Shown: positions 50,560 to 63,956 of the stretch, one piece after another
Position numbering within the stretch: the first letter of the stretch is position 1
How the letters are laid out: every line of letters starts with the position of its first letter
Assembly (NCBI RefSeq): GCF_014805625.2
Contig: NW_023998433.1
Span: 6,055,883 to 6,119,882, forward strand
DNA: 64,000 bases
Direction: 5' to 3'
Source: Glossina fuscipes
Taxonomy: Eukaryota; Arthropoda; Insecta; Diptera; Glossinidae
Program-made: the position numbers and the translations under genes
Notes under the pieces: model-generated
The model's input: the letters and a program-made list of their open reading frames with translations, nothing else
Told to the model about the DNA's origin: nothing
Database searches by the model: none

Positions 50560-51575
50560 AATAATTTGCCTGAGAGTTTCAAATGCGGGGCGTTAATTAA
50601 ACATTCCCGATCAAAAAAAAAATCATTCGAAATCACTTTAAAAATAATTTGCCGGTCGTTTCTCGATTTTAAACAAAATTGTACGGACACTGAACATGAT
50701 GAACACAGTAGACGTCCAGAAGAGGTTTTTATAACAGTAACCATCAAAAAAAATCTTGGAAGTTATTTTTAGTGAACAAAAAGTGAAGTTGCAAAAGATA
50801 TCTGGCATCGTAAAGATATTAAGAAGCAATGCATTCACTATGCAAAAATTAAAATTTGAAAATGAGAAAGCTGTTTATCAAGCAACCTGAAACAAAATTG
50901 TCAAAGTATTACTAACTCGGAATGATGTCTGGAGCTAATTAACCACGACAAAAATGAGTTTTTGTTCGATATAGGGCAATGGACGGAACGTAATCGCACC
51001 ATTGCACTCTTAAAACGAAATCCGCTGAATAAAAAGCGTTAGATGAAAGCTGTGCAAATCAACTAAAAGCTCAGCAAACGATTGGCAAGGTTATGGCTTC
51101 CTTATTTTGAGATACATGGGGTATTCTCTCGCCCTGTTCTTCTCTATTTATCAACTAACTTGGAAAAGGAAGAACGATGAATAGCAAATATTATACAGCT
51201 ATTTGATTTCATCAACGGAAGAAATTGCAAAAAAGAGCGGACATAAACCTTGAAAAAGAAATGGTCTTCTATAAAGACAACGCACCCTGTTATATAAGTC
51301 GATGAATACTACGGGAAAATTGAATGAATTGAATTTCGATTTGATGCCTCAGCTGCCGTATTCCCTCGATCTAACCTCTAGTATTTATTAACCGTTTGTA
51401 AATCTCGAAAGGATTTTACAGCGAACAAATTTCGGGTCATTGAGGAAACTGGACCGTGTCTTGAGAGTCTTGAGAGATTGTTTCATAATAAAAGCATTGC
51501 TACATTAGAGGAACGCTCAAACGATTGTGTTACGTTTGAAAGAGGGTGACTACGTTCATGAACAAAGTTCAATTT
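50560..51575 (+). mobile_element. Inactive irritans-like (Himar-type) mariner
   Basis: Broken frames follow the irritans mariner transposase from end to end. EHDEHSRRPEEVFITVTIKK lies near 50690-50750, EQKVKLQKISGIVKI near 50777-50822, and a first catalytic block with Asp at 50982-50984 reads MDGT-stop. TIGKVMASLF-stop-DTWGIL lies near 51083-51130. The second Asp is at 51276-51278 (FYKDNAPCY). The third block is PYSLDLTSSIY, where the catalytic Asp is replaced by Ile (51383-51385). LKEGDYVHEQ is at the C-terminal end. Stops replace Trp at two positions, and frameshifts occur between blocks. I could not find terminal inverted repeats. The minus frame at 50364-50747 is antisense to this element. 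A shorter relative lies at 60075-60265. Confidence 0.82.
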
Positions 51576-54500
51576 AAGAAAAAAGAACATATTTTTTTCT
51601 TAGTCAACTCCAGTATTTGTTGATACAACTTTTAACACAAAATTTGTTGAATAAAATCCTTTATAAACACATTTTTGTTATATTACTACTTATTTACGGC
51701 TATAATCACAAATACATGTACAACCAGTGACAGCGAGATTTGTCAAAGAATAATTTTCGGGTTAAACTTAGATTTGAAAATTTACTTTCTTAAAGGTTTG
51801 GAGACAACTAGATTTATACGTATATATTTACGTATGCATACTTATATGCATATATATGTAAACATGAACAAATACATGTACATGCACTAATTTATGTATG
51901 CGGGTATTTTCGAGTTAGTAATTGTAGCCTGCAGTTATAAATAAGACCGACAAGATACAAACAAAACAGAAAAATTATGGCTTTGACAACAAAATAAATT
52001 GATTTGTGGTTAATGTTTGTATAAACATATGTCTAAGCGTCTAAGCATAAGAATGTGAACACAGCAACGGCCAGAACATTTGAAATAAAAATTGAAAGAC
52101 ACACCTAGTGTTAGATGACGATTTAAACCATTACGCTTTTTTCAGTATAAGCTGTCAACTTGCGATCCTTTAACAATCAGTCAAACATAAAACGAAATTT
52201 ATTTATTTATTTTCTTTTTCTTGAATTTATGTTTAAATTTATTTTATGGTTTTTATTTTATTTATTTATTTACTAGTATTTTTCCTGAAAGACCACCAAA
52301 AAGTCTTTTCCACTAATAAGAACTTTTGTTAACCTCGAATGCTTAATCTTATTCTTAAATTTTTTTTTTTTTTTTCTGTTTCTTTTTGTGTTCTTTTGTT
52401 GTTTTGGTTTGTTGAGTCACGTTTCCATTCACGCACTTTTTTTCATTGACAGTCGTCTACATTAACATGCGCATGATCATCGTCATGAATAACATTATTT
52501 CCATAATGGCGTCAGTTTGTTTAATTCATTACATTTTATGCGATTCAAGAAATGGTTTCCGCATCACCAGCAACACTTTTCTGTTTTGCTTAATCACACA
52601 GTAAAAGGAACTTCGTAAAAACAAAATTAAAATTAAAAAATATCGAGTAACAGTCAAAAAGGAAACCAAAAAAAAAAAAAAAAAGTATTCTTTTGCGAAC
52701 AAATTTAGCCTGAATGGCTTGAAATGAGCATCATTCACAAAGTATTACTGCTTGATATTACATACTACAATAAATGCATATGTAATACAATAAGTAAGCA
52801 TTCACAGGGCTAATAAGCATACGCTTGAAAAAAAGGTGAAAAATGTTTCTTTTCTGAATTCAAAAAGTATTCTTCTAATGGAGCAAATATTGTGAAATGC
52901 AGAGAAAAAAATTTTGGTTTCTGCATTTGATAGCATCAGCTTTTGCATCTTGATCCTGGACTATCACAATTCTTTGCAATGTTACTGTTTCTAAGTTCAT
53001 TGTTCAATTCCAGAAATCCAGCTTGCACTTAGAAAAGAGTAGTAAAGAATTTGAGAAGCATAATAAAAACTATTTAAATTAGGGAGGGAGAATTGTTAGC
53101 CTTCCTATGTCCCGCTTATCTTCTATACCCAACTCTGGCAAGCATAGCATCCTCTGAAAGCGAAAAAGCTTTTCGTAAACGAAATATTCACCAATAGGAA
53201 AAGAGTACTAAAAGGCAGAAAGTAGGTGCCATAAGAAGGAAATTGTACGTAGAGAGGAACGATCACAAATTTTCGGTAAAATGGGAAACGAAGCGAAGGG
53301 ATTTATAATTTTGTAATAAATTTGTATAGGTCTTTCCACTTGGATTTCCCCAAGCAATACTTAACACAAGTACCAGTTTTGGTTGGATTTTAAAAATAAA
53401 GGAAAACACCTGTACCTACATGAGCTAAAAAAACTTTCGGTGTTCACTTGATTCTGCTTCTCCAAAAAAATTAAATGCACAAATGTATTTTCAAAAAAGA
53501 GAAATGTTCCCCATAAGCTACTCATTCGTTTTCAAAAACTGGTTCATATTCACTTCTTAGACGCAGGATGTTTCTTGTTGCAATTTTTTTGACATCATTT
53601 TTTATTCAACGCTACGTGAAAATGTAAGCATATGAATTTTCAGTTTGTCTAACATTTGAAAACACAGTTAAACTTATATATTTTTGTTGATCCACGAATT
53701 GTGAGACAACTTTTCCAAGTCCGTCCATCAGCCTTTATAGTCTAGCATCATTACACAACTTAATAACTATTGTAGCGTTCTAGTGTAATTATAACTGGAA
53801 GAATTCGAATGCGTACTTAGAACAAGAATTAAGTCAAATTGGTTAGTAGATTTAGTCCGCTCCGAAGATGCGTTTAAAAATGCTAAAATACTGTAAATAA
53901 CTTTTTCAAAAATTGAAATTTATTTTAATTATCCGTGACGTAGAATCAATAATAAACAATAATCTTCATGTCAGTAGATGAAAATATTTATACAATTATT
54001 GTTATGATTGATTAATTGACACGTCTACCACTTAAAGATGGTTACGATATTGATTCATCTATAAGAGAGGATTAAATTTATGTTAAGAAGCAAATCAAAT
54101 CTTATCGTCTGATGTTGCAGGAAATTTTTTTTTTCTACTCAACGAATAACAATCAGTTTTTATGATGAAGGCCAGCGACCGACACATTTTGTATCCGTTT
54201 TATATTGTATTAATAAATGATATTCACTCTCGTAATATAATGTTAAATAATTTACAAACCCATGATGATATCACAACGTAGATAACAAATTATATGTGGG
54301 AAATCCTAAACTTTTATAATACCTAAAATGTTCCTAGAAAATGATTTGAAAAACATTTAGTTCCATATAGAGTATAATATTATTATTACAATAACTTAAC
54401 AAGAGAAATAAATTATAAGACTAAAGTCTTAAAGCAATAGCATCTAAAGCTATAGGCTTTTTTGAAAACTCTACCGCAGTGCAGATTTGAGTCGACGACC

Positions 54501-56029
54501 ATTGTGTTGTTAGCCGAGATCATTTGCCCACTCCGGCAGACACCATATGGAGTAGGGTGTAAGAATTCAAAAATAAATTGCGATAAATTGCTTAGACAGT
54601 AAAACAAAATAATTTTTAGCTGTAAAATTCCCCTCTCTCTATGGCAAGCTTTTCTTTGAATACGTCGACATTTAAAGTCAGTAAGTGCTTTTTCTATGGT
54701 AGTCTTGTTAGTACTCCATATGAAATAGTTTTGCTTTTGAATTTGATACAATTGTCTCTATAAATTTGTAACTTAATTGCAATTAGTGCGCAAATATTTT
54801 ATCAAATGATATTACTTTTGCGGCGCTAACAAATAGAACCAGGCTGACTCACTACGATGCTCTTCGCGAAACATTAGGCGATATCATGCAATGAAAAATT
54901 TTTTTTGGTACTCAGAAATTCGTACTTTCACTCAGATTAACGATATTGTTGGATATCGAACAACGATATTTCGTAGACGCCACTACTGTAGGCTTAGGCT
55001 GCTACGCGGACATTATATTTTCATTTATATTTATGTTAATCAGAGTTGTTGCAGCTCTTAAGAAGGGAAATGCTTAGGATTATTCCTTAAGAAAAGAAGA
55101 TGCACTTTATTTTAGTAAATATTCGCAGTTTCGCAAGGTTGGTTGTTTTTTAGAAACAATAAGAAATGATGTTATTTAATTTTGAATTAATTCTTTGAAG
55201 AGCTTCAATAACGACTTATGTAGCTGACAATTAGTTATTATTAGTTGTGATGTTGTCAAGCTTACCATCTCTAAAGGGAGTCCAAAGTGCTTATAATTTA
55301 ATATGTTGGAAGTTTTATCATGTCTCTAATGACTGCACCTAGTTTTATAATGTATATGAAGAAGTTTTTTGAGCCCTCGATATATTCCGCACAATAACAG
55401 TTCGAAATAAAACTTGCTGCCACAACTTTCCTATTTGCTAAGAAAGAGTTGAATTATCTTATCGGCTGTGTTGTAAGAATATCTTGAACCACGCCTGGTT
55501 TACTCCATTCTATCCTCACCAGCTTACTTGTTTCAAGCACTTCTAATAAGCAGCTAAATACTTTTTTTCATTTTTTTTTAATAATTTCGTATTTATAGAC
55601 ATGAATGGTAAAATTCAAGTGCATTAAACATTTGTTCTATAGGTAGGTGATTTCTAAAAACCTCGTTTCGAAACCTTAACATAAGCTATCTTATTCAGGT
55701 TATTGAAATATTCGTGTTTTGCGACGGAATTTTTCAAAGGTTCGGATGATAGAATTTTATTTATATTTTCTCGTTTACTGTTTCATTCGACTTGTTTGGA
55801 TTTTTGATTATTGAAATGATGTTTAGTTTGCCTACAGAATACGCAGTTGTATCAAATTACTTAAAGGAGTTTTTTTCCAGCCTGCAACTCTCTCAGTGTA
55901 CGAAGATACATATGGCCATTGGCTATTACAGAAGCTATTTTATTCCGGATGCAGATAAATCTCTTTAAAAGTTGAATTTTAAATAGCAAGTGCGGTCAGA
56001 CATCATCTCCGAGTTTATTTTTGTTGGTT
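51576..56029. other. Long AT-rich noncoding stretch
   Basis: A/T-run microsatellites lie near 52358-52376 (T) and 52669-52684 (A). The longest frame, minus 54413-54751 (112 codons), has no recognisable domain. A repeated AACGATAT lies at about 54940 and 54961. No gene supported. Confidence 0.5.
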
Positions 56030-56426
56030 GTTGTTGTTTTTTTTTTTCATTTTATTTCAGACAAACAACATTTTCACAAGTTGACAACAGCGATGCTCGA
56101 TCAGAAACTACAGATAACCATGAAGGGAGTGAGGTATTAATGCAAAAAAAGCTACAACAATAACAACAACAACAATAAAAACAAGAACAACACCGAAAAT
56201 TCTGTAGAAATAATAACAACATCATGAGCAAGAACAACCGAAAGGAAAAACTTGAGCTTAATTGAGCTCATTTTTTATTGTTGTTGCTGTTCTTATCGTT
56301 GTCGCTGTTTCAGCATAAATTGTGCACACGCGCAAAACATTTGCCATAAGCACAGCACGTACAGCAATAACAGCAAAGCAGAATTTTAACTCGATTTAAT
56401 TCATATGCAGTATTTTGAATGTTGCA

Positions 56427-56520
56427 AATTATATATATATATATATACTTGTGTATATATTTACTTGTATAAATATATACTTGTGTGTTTTTTATGTATG
56501 TATGTTTCTGTATATATATT
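56427..56520. repeat. TA/TG-rich microsatellite
   Basis: Starts with a (TA) run and continues with a repeated TATACTTGTGT unit near 56443 and 56474. Confidence 0.75.
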
Positions 56521-58301
56521 TTCCTACCGTTTTATGTTCCTTGCGTTGATGCAAAAAAATTTGTGGTTTGATTTTGAAGCCGAGTTCGTTATTTGCGTGA
56601 GGACAGTCGTCTGTGATCTAGGAATGCAAAAGAGCCACAAAACATTGATGATAAACCACCAAACAGGAGTCATCATCATATACACAAGCGCCAAATGCTT
56701 GCTTACAGGACGCGAAAAGCGCGAATTGATTATGTTTATTTCTTCTTTTTGTGTCTAGACCGTTCTGCGGTTAATGAAACACGCCGTTAATCTTGCTACA
56801 GTTATACGCGCATATTCTGCTCATCGCCACCCACTATTCCCTGGAGGATCGCAAAGAATGCCCCGCTTAAAAAAAAGCTTTAATGATAAACACAAACAAC
56901 GGAATATAAATAAATAAAATAAAAATGCCGCCTATTTCTATTTAATATGATTTGCGCCGAATGAATTTAAAAGTACATCAGCGCCATCATCAATACCACA
57001 TTAACCACCGCCTCTACGGCCACAAATGGATTTAAGTTTATTTTTTTTCTCGCTAGACACATAAACATAAATGTCCTGCAATCCAATAATTTTCATTTTT
57101 TGTTACATCCATCTCTTTCCAAATTCAAGCCGTCACACAAGAGCGGACATTTTGTGGTTAAATTTGAATAAATAAATTAATTAGTTTTATACACGCATTT
57201 TAAAACGAATCCAAATGACATGACACCTCTAAAGACACAGCGAGCAAATATTTGCAACGATGAATTTTTACGTGCACTATTTCTATAGACCGAATCAACG
57301 TACGCATGATGTTTACCAATAAGAACAAAAAGATTTCGCCTGAGTGGGAAATCCAACAAAAATCGTAGCATAAAAGATAATTAAAGAGGAACCGTTAAAA
57401 TGTTGCAGCCTTGGTGTCCGCAATACTTAGTTAAAAAAAGATAGATTAAATTTCGTTGATATTTTTCAAAAGATTTTGTCATTATGTATATATATATGTA
57501 CACACATCACAAAAAAAAAAAAAAAGTTAATTCAAAACAGCAAAAGATCAAGACACATCTCTTCATTCCATGCGTACTGCAACTATTAGTAATATTCGGC
57601 TAAACATATTGTGGAATATGTGCCATAACATTTACCAAAATGAAACACTTTAACGCCGCCACAGTAACACACCAGTAACATGTTTTAAGACCAATAATGA
57701 ATGATTAGATAAACGATACCGGGAGAGCATTGTACAACCGCAGCGTCATGAATATGCGTATTTTAGAGAGAGACTAACGTTCAATTACATATTACTCTCG
57801 CTAAATCATGATGTGTATTTAACGCAGTTTACATTTTTACTATTTATTTCTTTAGAAACGCACAAGCATAGTCATATGAACACATATACACAGACGCTTC
57901 ACCATGTGTATATGTATAAATGTACAGACGTACTGAATTGTATGTACCATCAAGAGCAATTGCTCTGCAGCAACACATCCCGGAACAGTTATGTACGAGT
58001 TTGTATTGTACGTCCATCCATTCATATGAGTGTTGGTATGTAAAGCGTTTTAAAATGTTAGTGCTGCTCGCTTGAATAGTGCCAAATGAATTATGGCTGT
58101 TGTTGGCGATTTTATTGCCACAGCGCGGTCATAAAATATGGTAAATTATAGAGGTTTGTTGTTTTGGCCATTTTGTTGTCATGTTACGCATCCACTACGC
58201 TTTCATTTGTTTTTCCTTTTTTTTGTATGCATTTGTATTGTATTTATTTATTTTTTTCTTTTCAAAGGGTTGAGGGAGGTAGCAATATATATAACCCGTT
58301 A

Positions 58302-58341
58302 ATAGCAATAGCAATAGCAACGGCAACAGCAATAGCAACAG
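58302..58341. repeat. AGCAAY hexanucleotide array
   Basis: About seven units alternate AGCAAT, AGCAAC and GGCAAC. In one frame they produce an Ala-Ile/Thr repeat, which explains much of the 151-codon frame overlapping it. Confidence 0.9.
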
Positions 58342-58900
58342 AAATCCAACCAACCATTTGCTTCAACTTTTATAGACATACAAACAAATGGTGTATCTGG
58401 AGACTACAGGGTAACATGAGTGCATTCGATATTTATACGTTTTTACAACAACTGCAATTGCAGGTAATTGCAAATTTTGCTGCATTGTACCACAAACGGT
58501 ACGGTACGGTAGCAGCAACAACCATAACTGCCACCACATATTGCCAGCTATATAGAAATACATTAAAAATTGAAGACTTTTTTTATTTTTTTGGACAACA
58601 TTTGCATGCGTATGTTTAACAACAGCAGCACCCCACCATATTTATAGGCAATTCATGCGGTTTGTTTTATGTGCCAAATATTGCCAATTCAACCTCCAAA
58701 ACATATTCAATTGCAATTCTACTAGAAATTGGCAATGCATCGTCCAATACGGCGGCGACTGTTTACTCCCAATTGGCCCTTTTTGCTTTCAATTTATTTA
58801 TTTTTTATTTAATTTTTCTTTTTTTGCTGTCCTTTTTATCACTAAGCAATTAAATTTTATTGCCACAATTTATTATAATATTTATTTAGTCACGGCTAGC

Positions 58901-60074
58901 GGGAAAATTTTATTGGAAATGTGTTCATATTACAGGGCAAAAAGGAAGCGACGGTTAATTGCTAAAAACAAAGCAATCTGTAGAAAAACAAGTTTATTTG
59001 TTTGTCTTTTACTTACAGGTGGACATGTACGAGCCTATTAAGCATATTATTAAAAGTTTCGAATTGTATTTCATACCCGTTGGTCATTTCAGTCATATCT
59101 AGTGAATTTGCAGACCGGTCTCACTCATTTCGACACTAAGTTTGCGAAAATGATGTGACTGCACATTGACGATGACAGCGTAAATAACTCGCCTTAAAAT
59201 CTTGGCAAATCTTCATGCGTAATGTCTCGTCATGTTTTTCACTTAATCCTTCTAGAACGCTTCTCTCCGTCGAGTCAACTAAATCGTAATAGGTGTCGAA
59301 TTTACTTCCGATAAGAAGGAAGAAAACTGACGATTTGACGAGCGTCTTTTAAAATGTAATTGAGTTTATATGATTTGTTCTTTACTTTGACTTTATACGA
59401 TTGATTCTCTTATAGCGAGCTATTTTTTTCTTGCGCCTATATTCGAACACACGATGTAGATTTATATTATATTTCGTGTCGATTTTCGGTTTCGTAGGTA
59501 TACGTACATTTCCTAAGAACGACTCAGTTACTTAACTTAATTGTTTTGCAGGCTTTATTAGCTCGTAAGTTTCTCCACTATATTGTGAAAAAGAAATTTT
59601 CTTTTCGCTTTATATGCCTTTCGTTTTGAGATAATGCAGTAACGTTGCTCTATATTCCCAATAATAACAATACTTTTGGTTCCAGAGATGAAATTAATTA
59701 TTAGTCGAATGAATTTTTAATGAATGAAATCTTTCAAACTTTTTTCATTTAAAGCTTCCCCTTCTTTAAATGACCAAACCCTCAGAGAATGTTTCTTTAT
59801 GTGCAGGCATGGAGATGGTTAATAAGGACTACAGGTAGGTTAAATAATAATGGAAATAGCCAACCTAGGAACGATTAGGAAGATTTTACAGATGTGAATT
59901 CAAATTATTAAATCAGAGATATGTTCTTAAAAAAAAAATCAAATTCTTTTTTTAACATAATTTTATACATCGAGCAGCCTCCGTCAAAACGTCGTGCCAT
60001 TTCACTCATTTGTTTACTACTTACAGGGGTTCTGAATTTTAGGTGTTGATTAAAAGTTGTTTTTGTGATGGATA
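58901..60074. other. AT-rich noncoding stretch
   Basis: The tail of plus frame 58655-59041 (128 codons) lies here. It is a Phe/Leu-rich reading with no domain. Nothing else recognised. Confidence 0.5.
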
Positions 60075-60265
60075 ACTTTTCAATGGTTCGTTAATTTTAA
60101 ACCAAGTCGTACGGACAACAATTACATAGAATGTAGCGGACGCCCAAAAGAGGTGATTACTCTAGAAAACGTCAAAAGAAAATTTTTAAAACTGACCGCG
60201 ACAATCGTAAAATGACGTTGTAATAAGTAGCTGACATTATCTTTAGAGACAAATGTGTACGTTAA
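60075..60265 (+). pseudogene. Irritans-like mariner N-terminal fragment
   Basis: Two frames overlap the mariner DNA-binding region. In the frame starting at 60114 the sequence reads CSGRPKEVITLENVKR. After a frameshift, the frame through 60188 reads KTDRDNRKMTL, two stops, then VADII. At DNA level it matches 50660-50730 of the other irritans-like copy: both have a TTAATTTTAAACCAAG-like run, then GTACGGACA, then GACGYCCARAAGAGGT. The catalytic domain is absent or unrecognisable downstream. The minus frame at 60122-60388 is antisense to it. Confidence 0.72.
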
Positions 60266-60964
60266 ATGACAAGGTATTAAACTTTTGAATGCCTTGGTCA
60301 ACGTTTCTATAAAAACAATACCGAAATGTAAGAGAATTGAGAGGACTGATCGTATCCCAGGTGATCTTTCCAATATCTTATAACTCAAAAGCGTACACGC
60401 AGAATTTCGCAGATTTCGAAATTTGGGAAAACGTTTTAATAGGTAATAAAGCCTACGTTTAAGTGTTGTGTAATGTTTGAAATTTCGTGCAATTATTTAA
60501 CGTATCTATCCAAATTTTCGATATCAAAGGCCTATCAATTCTTTAGCTTATCCTTTTCCATATCCTTTATCCATTTTGCAAAGTGTACGCTCATTAAGAG
60601 AATGCAACTGTAACAGTCCGACAAATATTAACATTTTCGATTTTTTGTTGCAAACCTTCACCTGTGATTGAGGAAACATAACGAATTGTAACGAAAACAT
60701 ATACAAAAAGAACTTTTGCACTTTATCAATTCGAAATGAGCTAATACTTTGTTGGTTTGTTAACCCCGAACCTTCAACGACAACTCATAGGTAAGCGTGA
60801 GCTTGAGATCATCATTATTCACTTTTGATTCTGAACGGTTGCGTGGTTCATTGTAAACAATTTGTTACTTTTCACTGCTTAGTAACACCGCAACCAAATA
60901 CGTTATTAATATGTCACGTGGTGTGTTGCCGCAGTTCGATGTAGGATGTTCCTAACAATTTCCG
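60266..60964. other. AT-rich noncoding stretch
   Basis: No open frame or repeat of note. Confidence 0.5.
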
Positions 60965-61165
60965 ATTGCATGTCTGTGTAGTGTATGTTGCTAACACTCT
61001 TCTGGTCGCAAAATTGAAGACATCAACTTCGGTTTTGGTAAAAATGTAGGAAGTTTTTGTACTGTTTTGGTATTGAAAATGGACCAAATTGGTCACAGTG
61101 AAGCGTAAACTTTATTCTAATAAAAAATTTGTAGCTTTTTGCTTATTACTCATATATTATGAAAG
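60965..61165 (+). mobile_element. Eroded INE-like fragment
   Basis: Aligns with the first half of the element at 44323-45134: CTAACACTCTTCTGGTCGCA corresponds to the GTAAACAGGCCGCAAAA region. It continues through a TTGGTAAAAATG block, GGACCAAATTGGTCA, and TTTTTGCTTATTACTCAT, which matches TTTTGCTCATTACT near 44634. Both ends are lost. The minus frame at 60914-61096 is its antisense. Confidence 0.55.
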
Positions 61166-61700
61166 GTAGCGGGCTGACATTTTCCAGATTTATTTTATAG
61201 CGGATAATCACAATTTTGAAATAATAAAAAAATGTGTTAATTCTAAATTAAGTATGCTGAGCGCAACAACATAATGGATTTTTTTTCTCCTTGCAATAGA
61301 ATCAAATGGGTATTAAATAAAATGACTTGAAGAGTAGAATGTGATAAACCTCGTGACGTGTTGGAATAATTTACCGTTAACAATCTCACCAACACGAACG
61401 TCAAGAAAGAGGGCTTGGAGAAAAGAATCCGACAAGCTAAGTGTGATAATTTTAAACTTAAGGACACGACGTGGTGATTTAATTTTCTTCTACCAATCCC
61501 GCCGATAAGGATACCAATTAAGGGGCTTTGGATAGTCGAATATGATATGTAATGGACTAAATAGCATAAAATAAATAATCTAAAAAAGTGTTTTTAAATA
61601 AGTTTTTATTTAAGTGAAATAAAACGTGGAACATAAATTTTATTGCAGTCTTTCATATAATATCGGGTCCCAGCCGCACATGTCTTCTTTATTTGCTTTT
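61166..61700. other. AT-rich noncoding stretch
   Basis: The minus frame at 61243-61467 has no recognisable domain. Nothing else seen before the next INE-like copy. Confidence 0.5.
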
Positions 61701-62500
61701 TATACCCACCGCCGAAGGATGGGGACACACCCATTTCATCATTTTGTTTGCAACGCCCAGAGAGAAACTTTAGTGATCCAAAAGAGTATATATATTCTTG
61801 ATCAGCATCTACTTCCGAATCGAGTGTGTCCATCTGTCCATCCATCTGTCTATGCAATGTCTGTGGTAAAAATTCTCTAGACTATAGAAATGAAGCTATC
61901 AGCTTCAGTTTTGCAGAAACTGGCAGTTTTTGAAAATAGGCCAAATCGGTTGCAGGACAAGCCCACGCTCTGTTTTTCAAAAGGAAAAAATTCGCGTTTC
62001 CCTCATTACTCATAAACTGCAGCAAATAAGTCTACAAAAATAGGCAATGCTATTGTATCTGTACAAAATTGGGAAAAATTGACCACGCCTTCCCAATATT
62101 ATGGTGTATCAAACTTGCATTTTTTTTAAATACCTTTACAACGCGCAAAAGCAAGCATGAAAAACCCCTTAAGGTGTATAAATTCTTGCACGTTTTCAAA
62201 TCCGGAATGCAATGTTCGTCTATCCATCAATCCCATTGCCCAACTTTAAAGCATCTGTGGTAAATATTCTCCCGTTCTCAAAAATGACGACATCGCCCAC
62301 AAATTTATAAAAAAAAGTGAAAACACCTAAACTGGTCGAAGATCACGCCTAGCGGGCCCACACGCCTATGCAACAACTTTGAACACCTTTGCTTGCCATA
62401 TTTTGTGGTTGTTACTCATAATGTGCAACGCTTATACCATATAAATTCCCACTTTTATTAATAAATTAGAAAAAATTAGCCGCGCCCGTATTACAGAGAA
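61701..62500 (+). mobile_element. INE-1/DINE-like nonautonomous element, copy 3
   Basis: It begins TATACCCACCGCCGAAGGAT and carries TTTGTTTGCAACGCCCAGAG. TATATTCTTGATCAGCATC lies near 61788, and a CCATCTGTCCATCCATCTGT block near 61829. GACCACGCCTTCCCAATATT lies near 62079, and a second GTTCGTCTATCCATC block near 62215 is followed by GGTAAATATTCTCCCGTTCT and GCCCACAAATTT. The usual ACTTGTT tail is not intact. Its antisense yields the 83-codon frame at 61606-61857 with the DADQEYIY motif, which also appears (as DADEEYIY) antisense to copy 1. That shows those frames are repeat shadows and not genes. Confidence 0.75.
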
Positions 62501-63956
62501 TGAAAAATTTCTTTTTCTTTTGTTCAGTCTTGTGTTTTTTAATATTAAACTAGCGATATTGTGTACTTAAAGTTTTGCTAAAACCAGAAGATAGAATATC
62601 ATCGTTTTAAAAATTAATGTATTATTTTTTTTATTCATTCAGCTGGAACGTTAACCATTATAAATGCAACAACTATTGGTTTTAAAGACAAAGATGTAGT
62701 AATTCACATTATTATTATTATTACTTACCGATCAAACTTTCATGTCATATTCTTAATCCTGTGCCTCCTGGGTGTGAAATAAAATGCTTAACAAATAAAT
62801 GGTTTACAATAGAGAATCTTGTAAATAAGTGTGAATTTGTGTTAAAACACTTGACTATTATGTAACGTTTTGGCAACAAGTATATTTTACGTTATGGTAT
62901 ATTTATACATACCATGTATCTATACACAGATATCTATATATACATACCATATATATATATATTAAATTTTTTTTTGTATAAAGTTCTTGCATATAAAAAT
63001 ATCTTATTTATTTATTTTTAATCTCTTTGTTGCTGCCATTGTTTTTGTTCTTTTATGCACTTGAAAAAGGATTTCTTTACTAAATTATAAATTGTAGATT
63101 GTATAATACTTAATACTTATTTCACATATAATATATATTATTATAATTTTATTATTTTTGTTATTATTATTTTATTTTGCTTATTTGATATATAATATAA
63201 ATGTATAATTTTTATATACAATATTATAAAATCTGCAAATTATAAAGTACTAAAGAAATATTTTTCAATTGGACGAAAGAACAAAAAAACAGCAGCAACG
63301 AAAAGAATAAAAATAAATAAATAAAATAGTTTTATATGCAAGAACTTTATACATACATATAGAAATTTCAAGCAACGCATACACGGTAAGTGAGCTGGGA
63401 TAAAAGAATGTAAACCATACATATACTCTTACATGCATATCCATATACATATATAGACGTATTTAGACGCTTTATCGTATAAAACACAAAGTCTAATATG
63501 GGGTGAATTTATAACAAGAGACCAAACTCGTAAGCATACACTCGATACATGAACTTAGTTCGATAGTGTGTTTGTGTTTATGCTTCAAGTAATAGGTTGT
63601 CACACACAAGTCTACAAGCATGTATGCATACGCTTAAATTGTAATAATGTTTAATAGTGTTGTAGCAGCAGTAGTTTTATTAGTAATAACAATAGTACTA
63701 GTAGTAGTAGTAGTATTAGTAGTAAAGTTATAGTAATAGCATAATAGTAGTGTTGGTATGTCTATGTTATAATAAAACTATAGAGTATAGTACTTAGAGA
63801 GTAATAATGTCCTTCTTTTCTTTTCTGTTTTTCTATCCATTTTTTTTTTTTTTTTTGGATTATTCGCTTTCAAAGAAAATGGAGTGTTCGAAGAGTGAAC
63901 TACATTTTTATACTTGAAAACAAGTTGTATAAACTTTACCTTAGACACAATTTGTA

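Larger units (their letters stand above)
56030..58900. other. Simple-sequence-rich domain, possible regulatory DNA
   Basis: Contains CAA/ACAA repeats (56150-56215), TA/TG repeats (56427-56520), the AGCAAY hexanucleotide array and blocks of mixed-composition sequence at about 56930-57040, 58080-58200 and 58640-58900 that lack transposons. These blocks hold motifs such as TTTATTGCCAC, CAATTAAATTTTATTGCC and GGCCATTTTG, which resemble homeodomain and Pho-type sites. The motifs are short and common, so a regulatory role is only a guess. The plus frame at 58164-58619 (151 codons) depends on the hexanucleotide array and is not accepted as a gene. Confidence 0.4.

Noticed and set aside
50364..50747. 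127-codon minus frame
   Set aside because: Antisense to the irritans-like mariner, where the real similarity is on the plus strand.
54413..54751. 112-codon minus frame
   Set aside because: Composition is acceptable but no motif or family is recognisable and nothing around it supports a gene.
58164..58619. 151-codon plus frame, the longest in the window
   Set aside because: It depends on the AGCAAY hexanucleotide array and T-rich DNA, has no domain, and a minus frame overlaps it.
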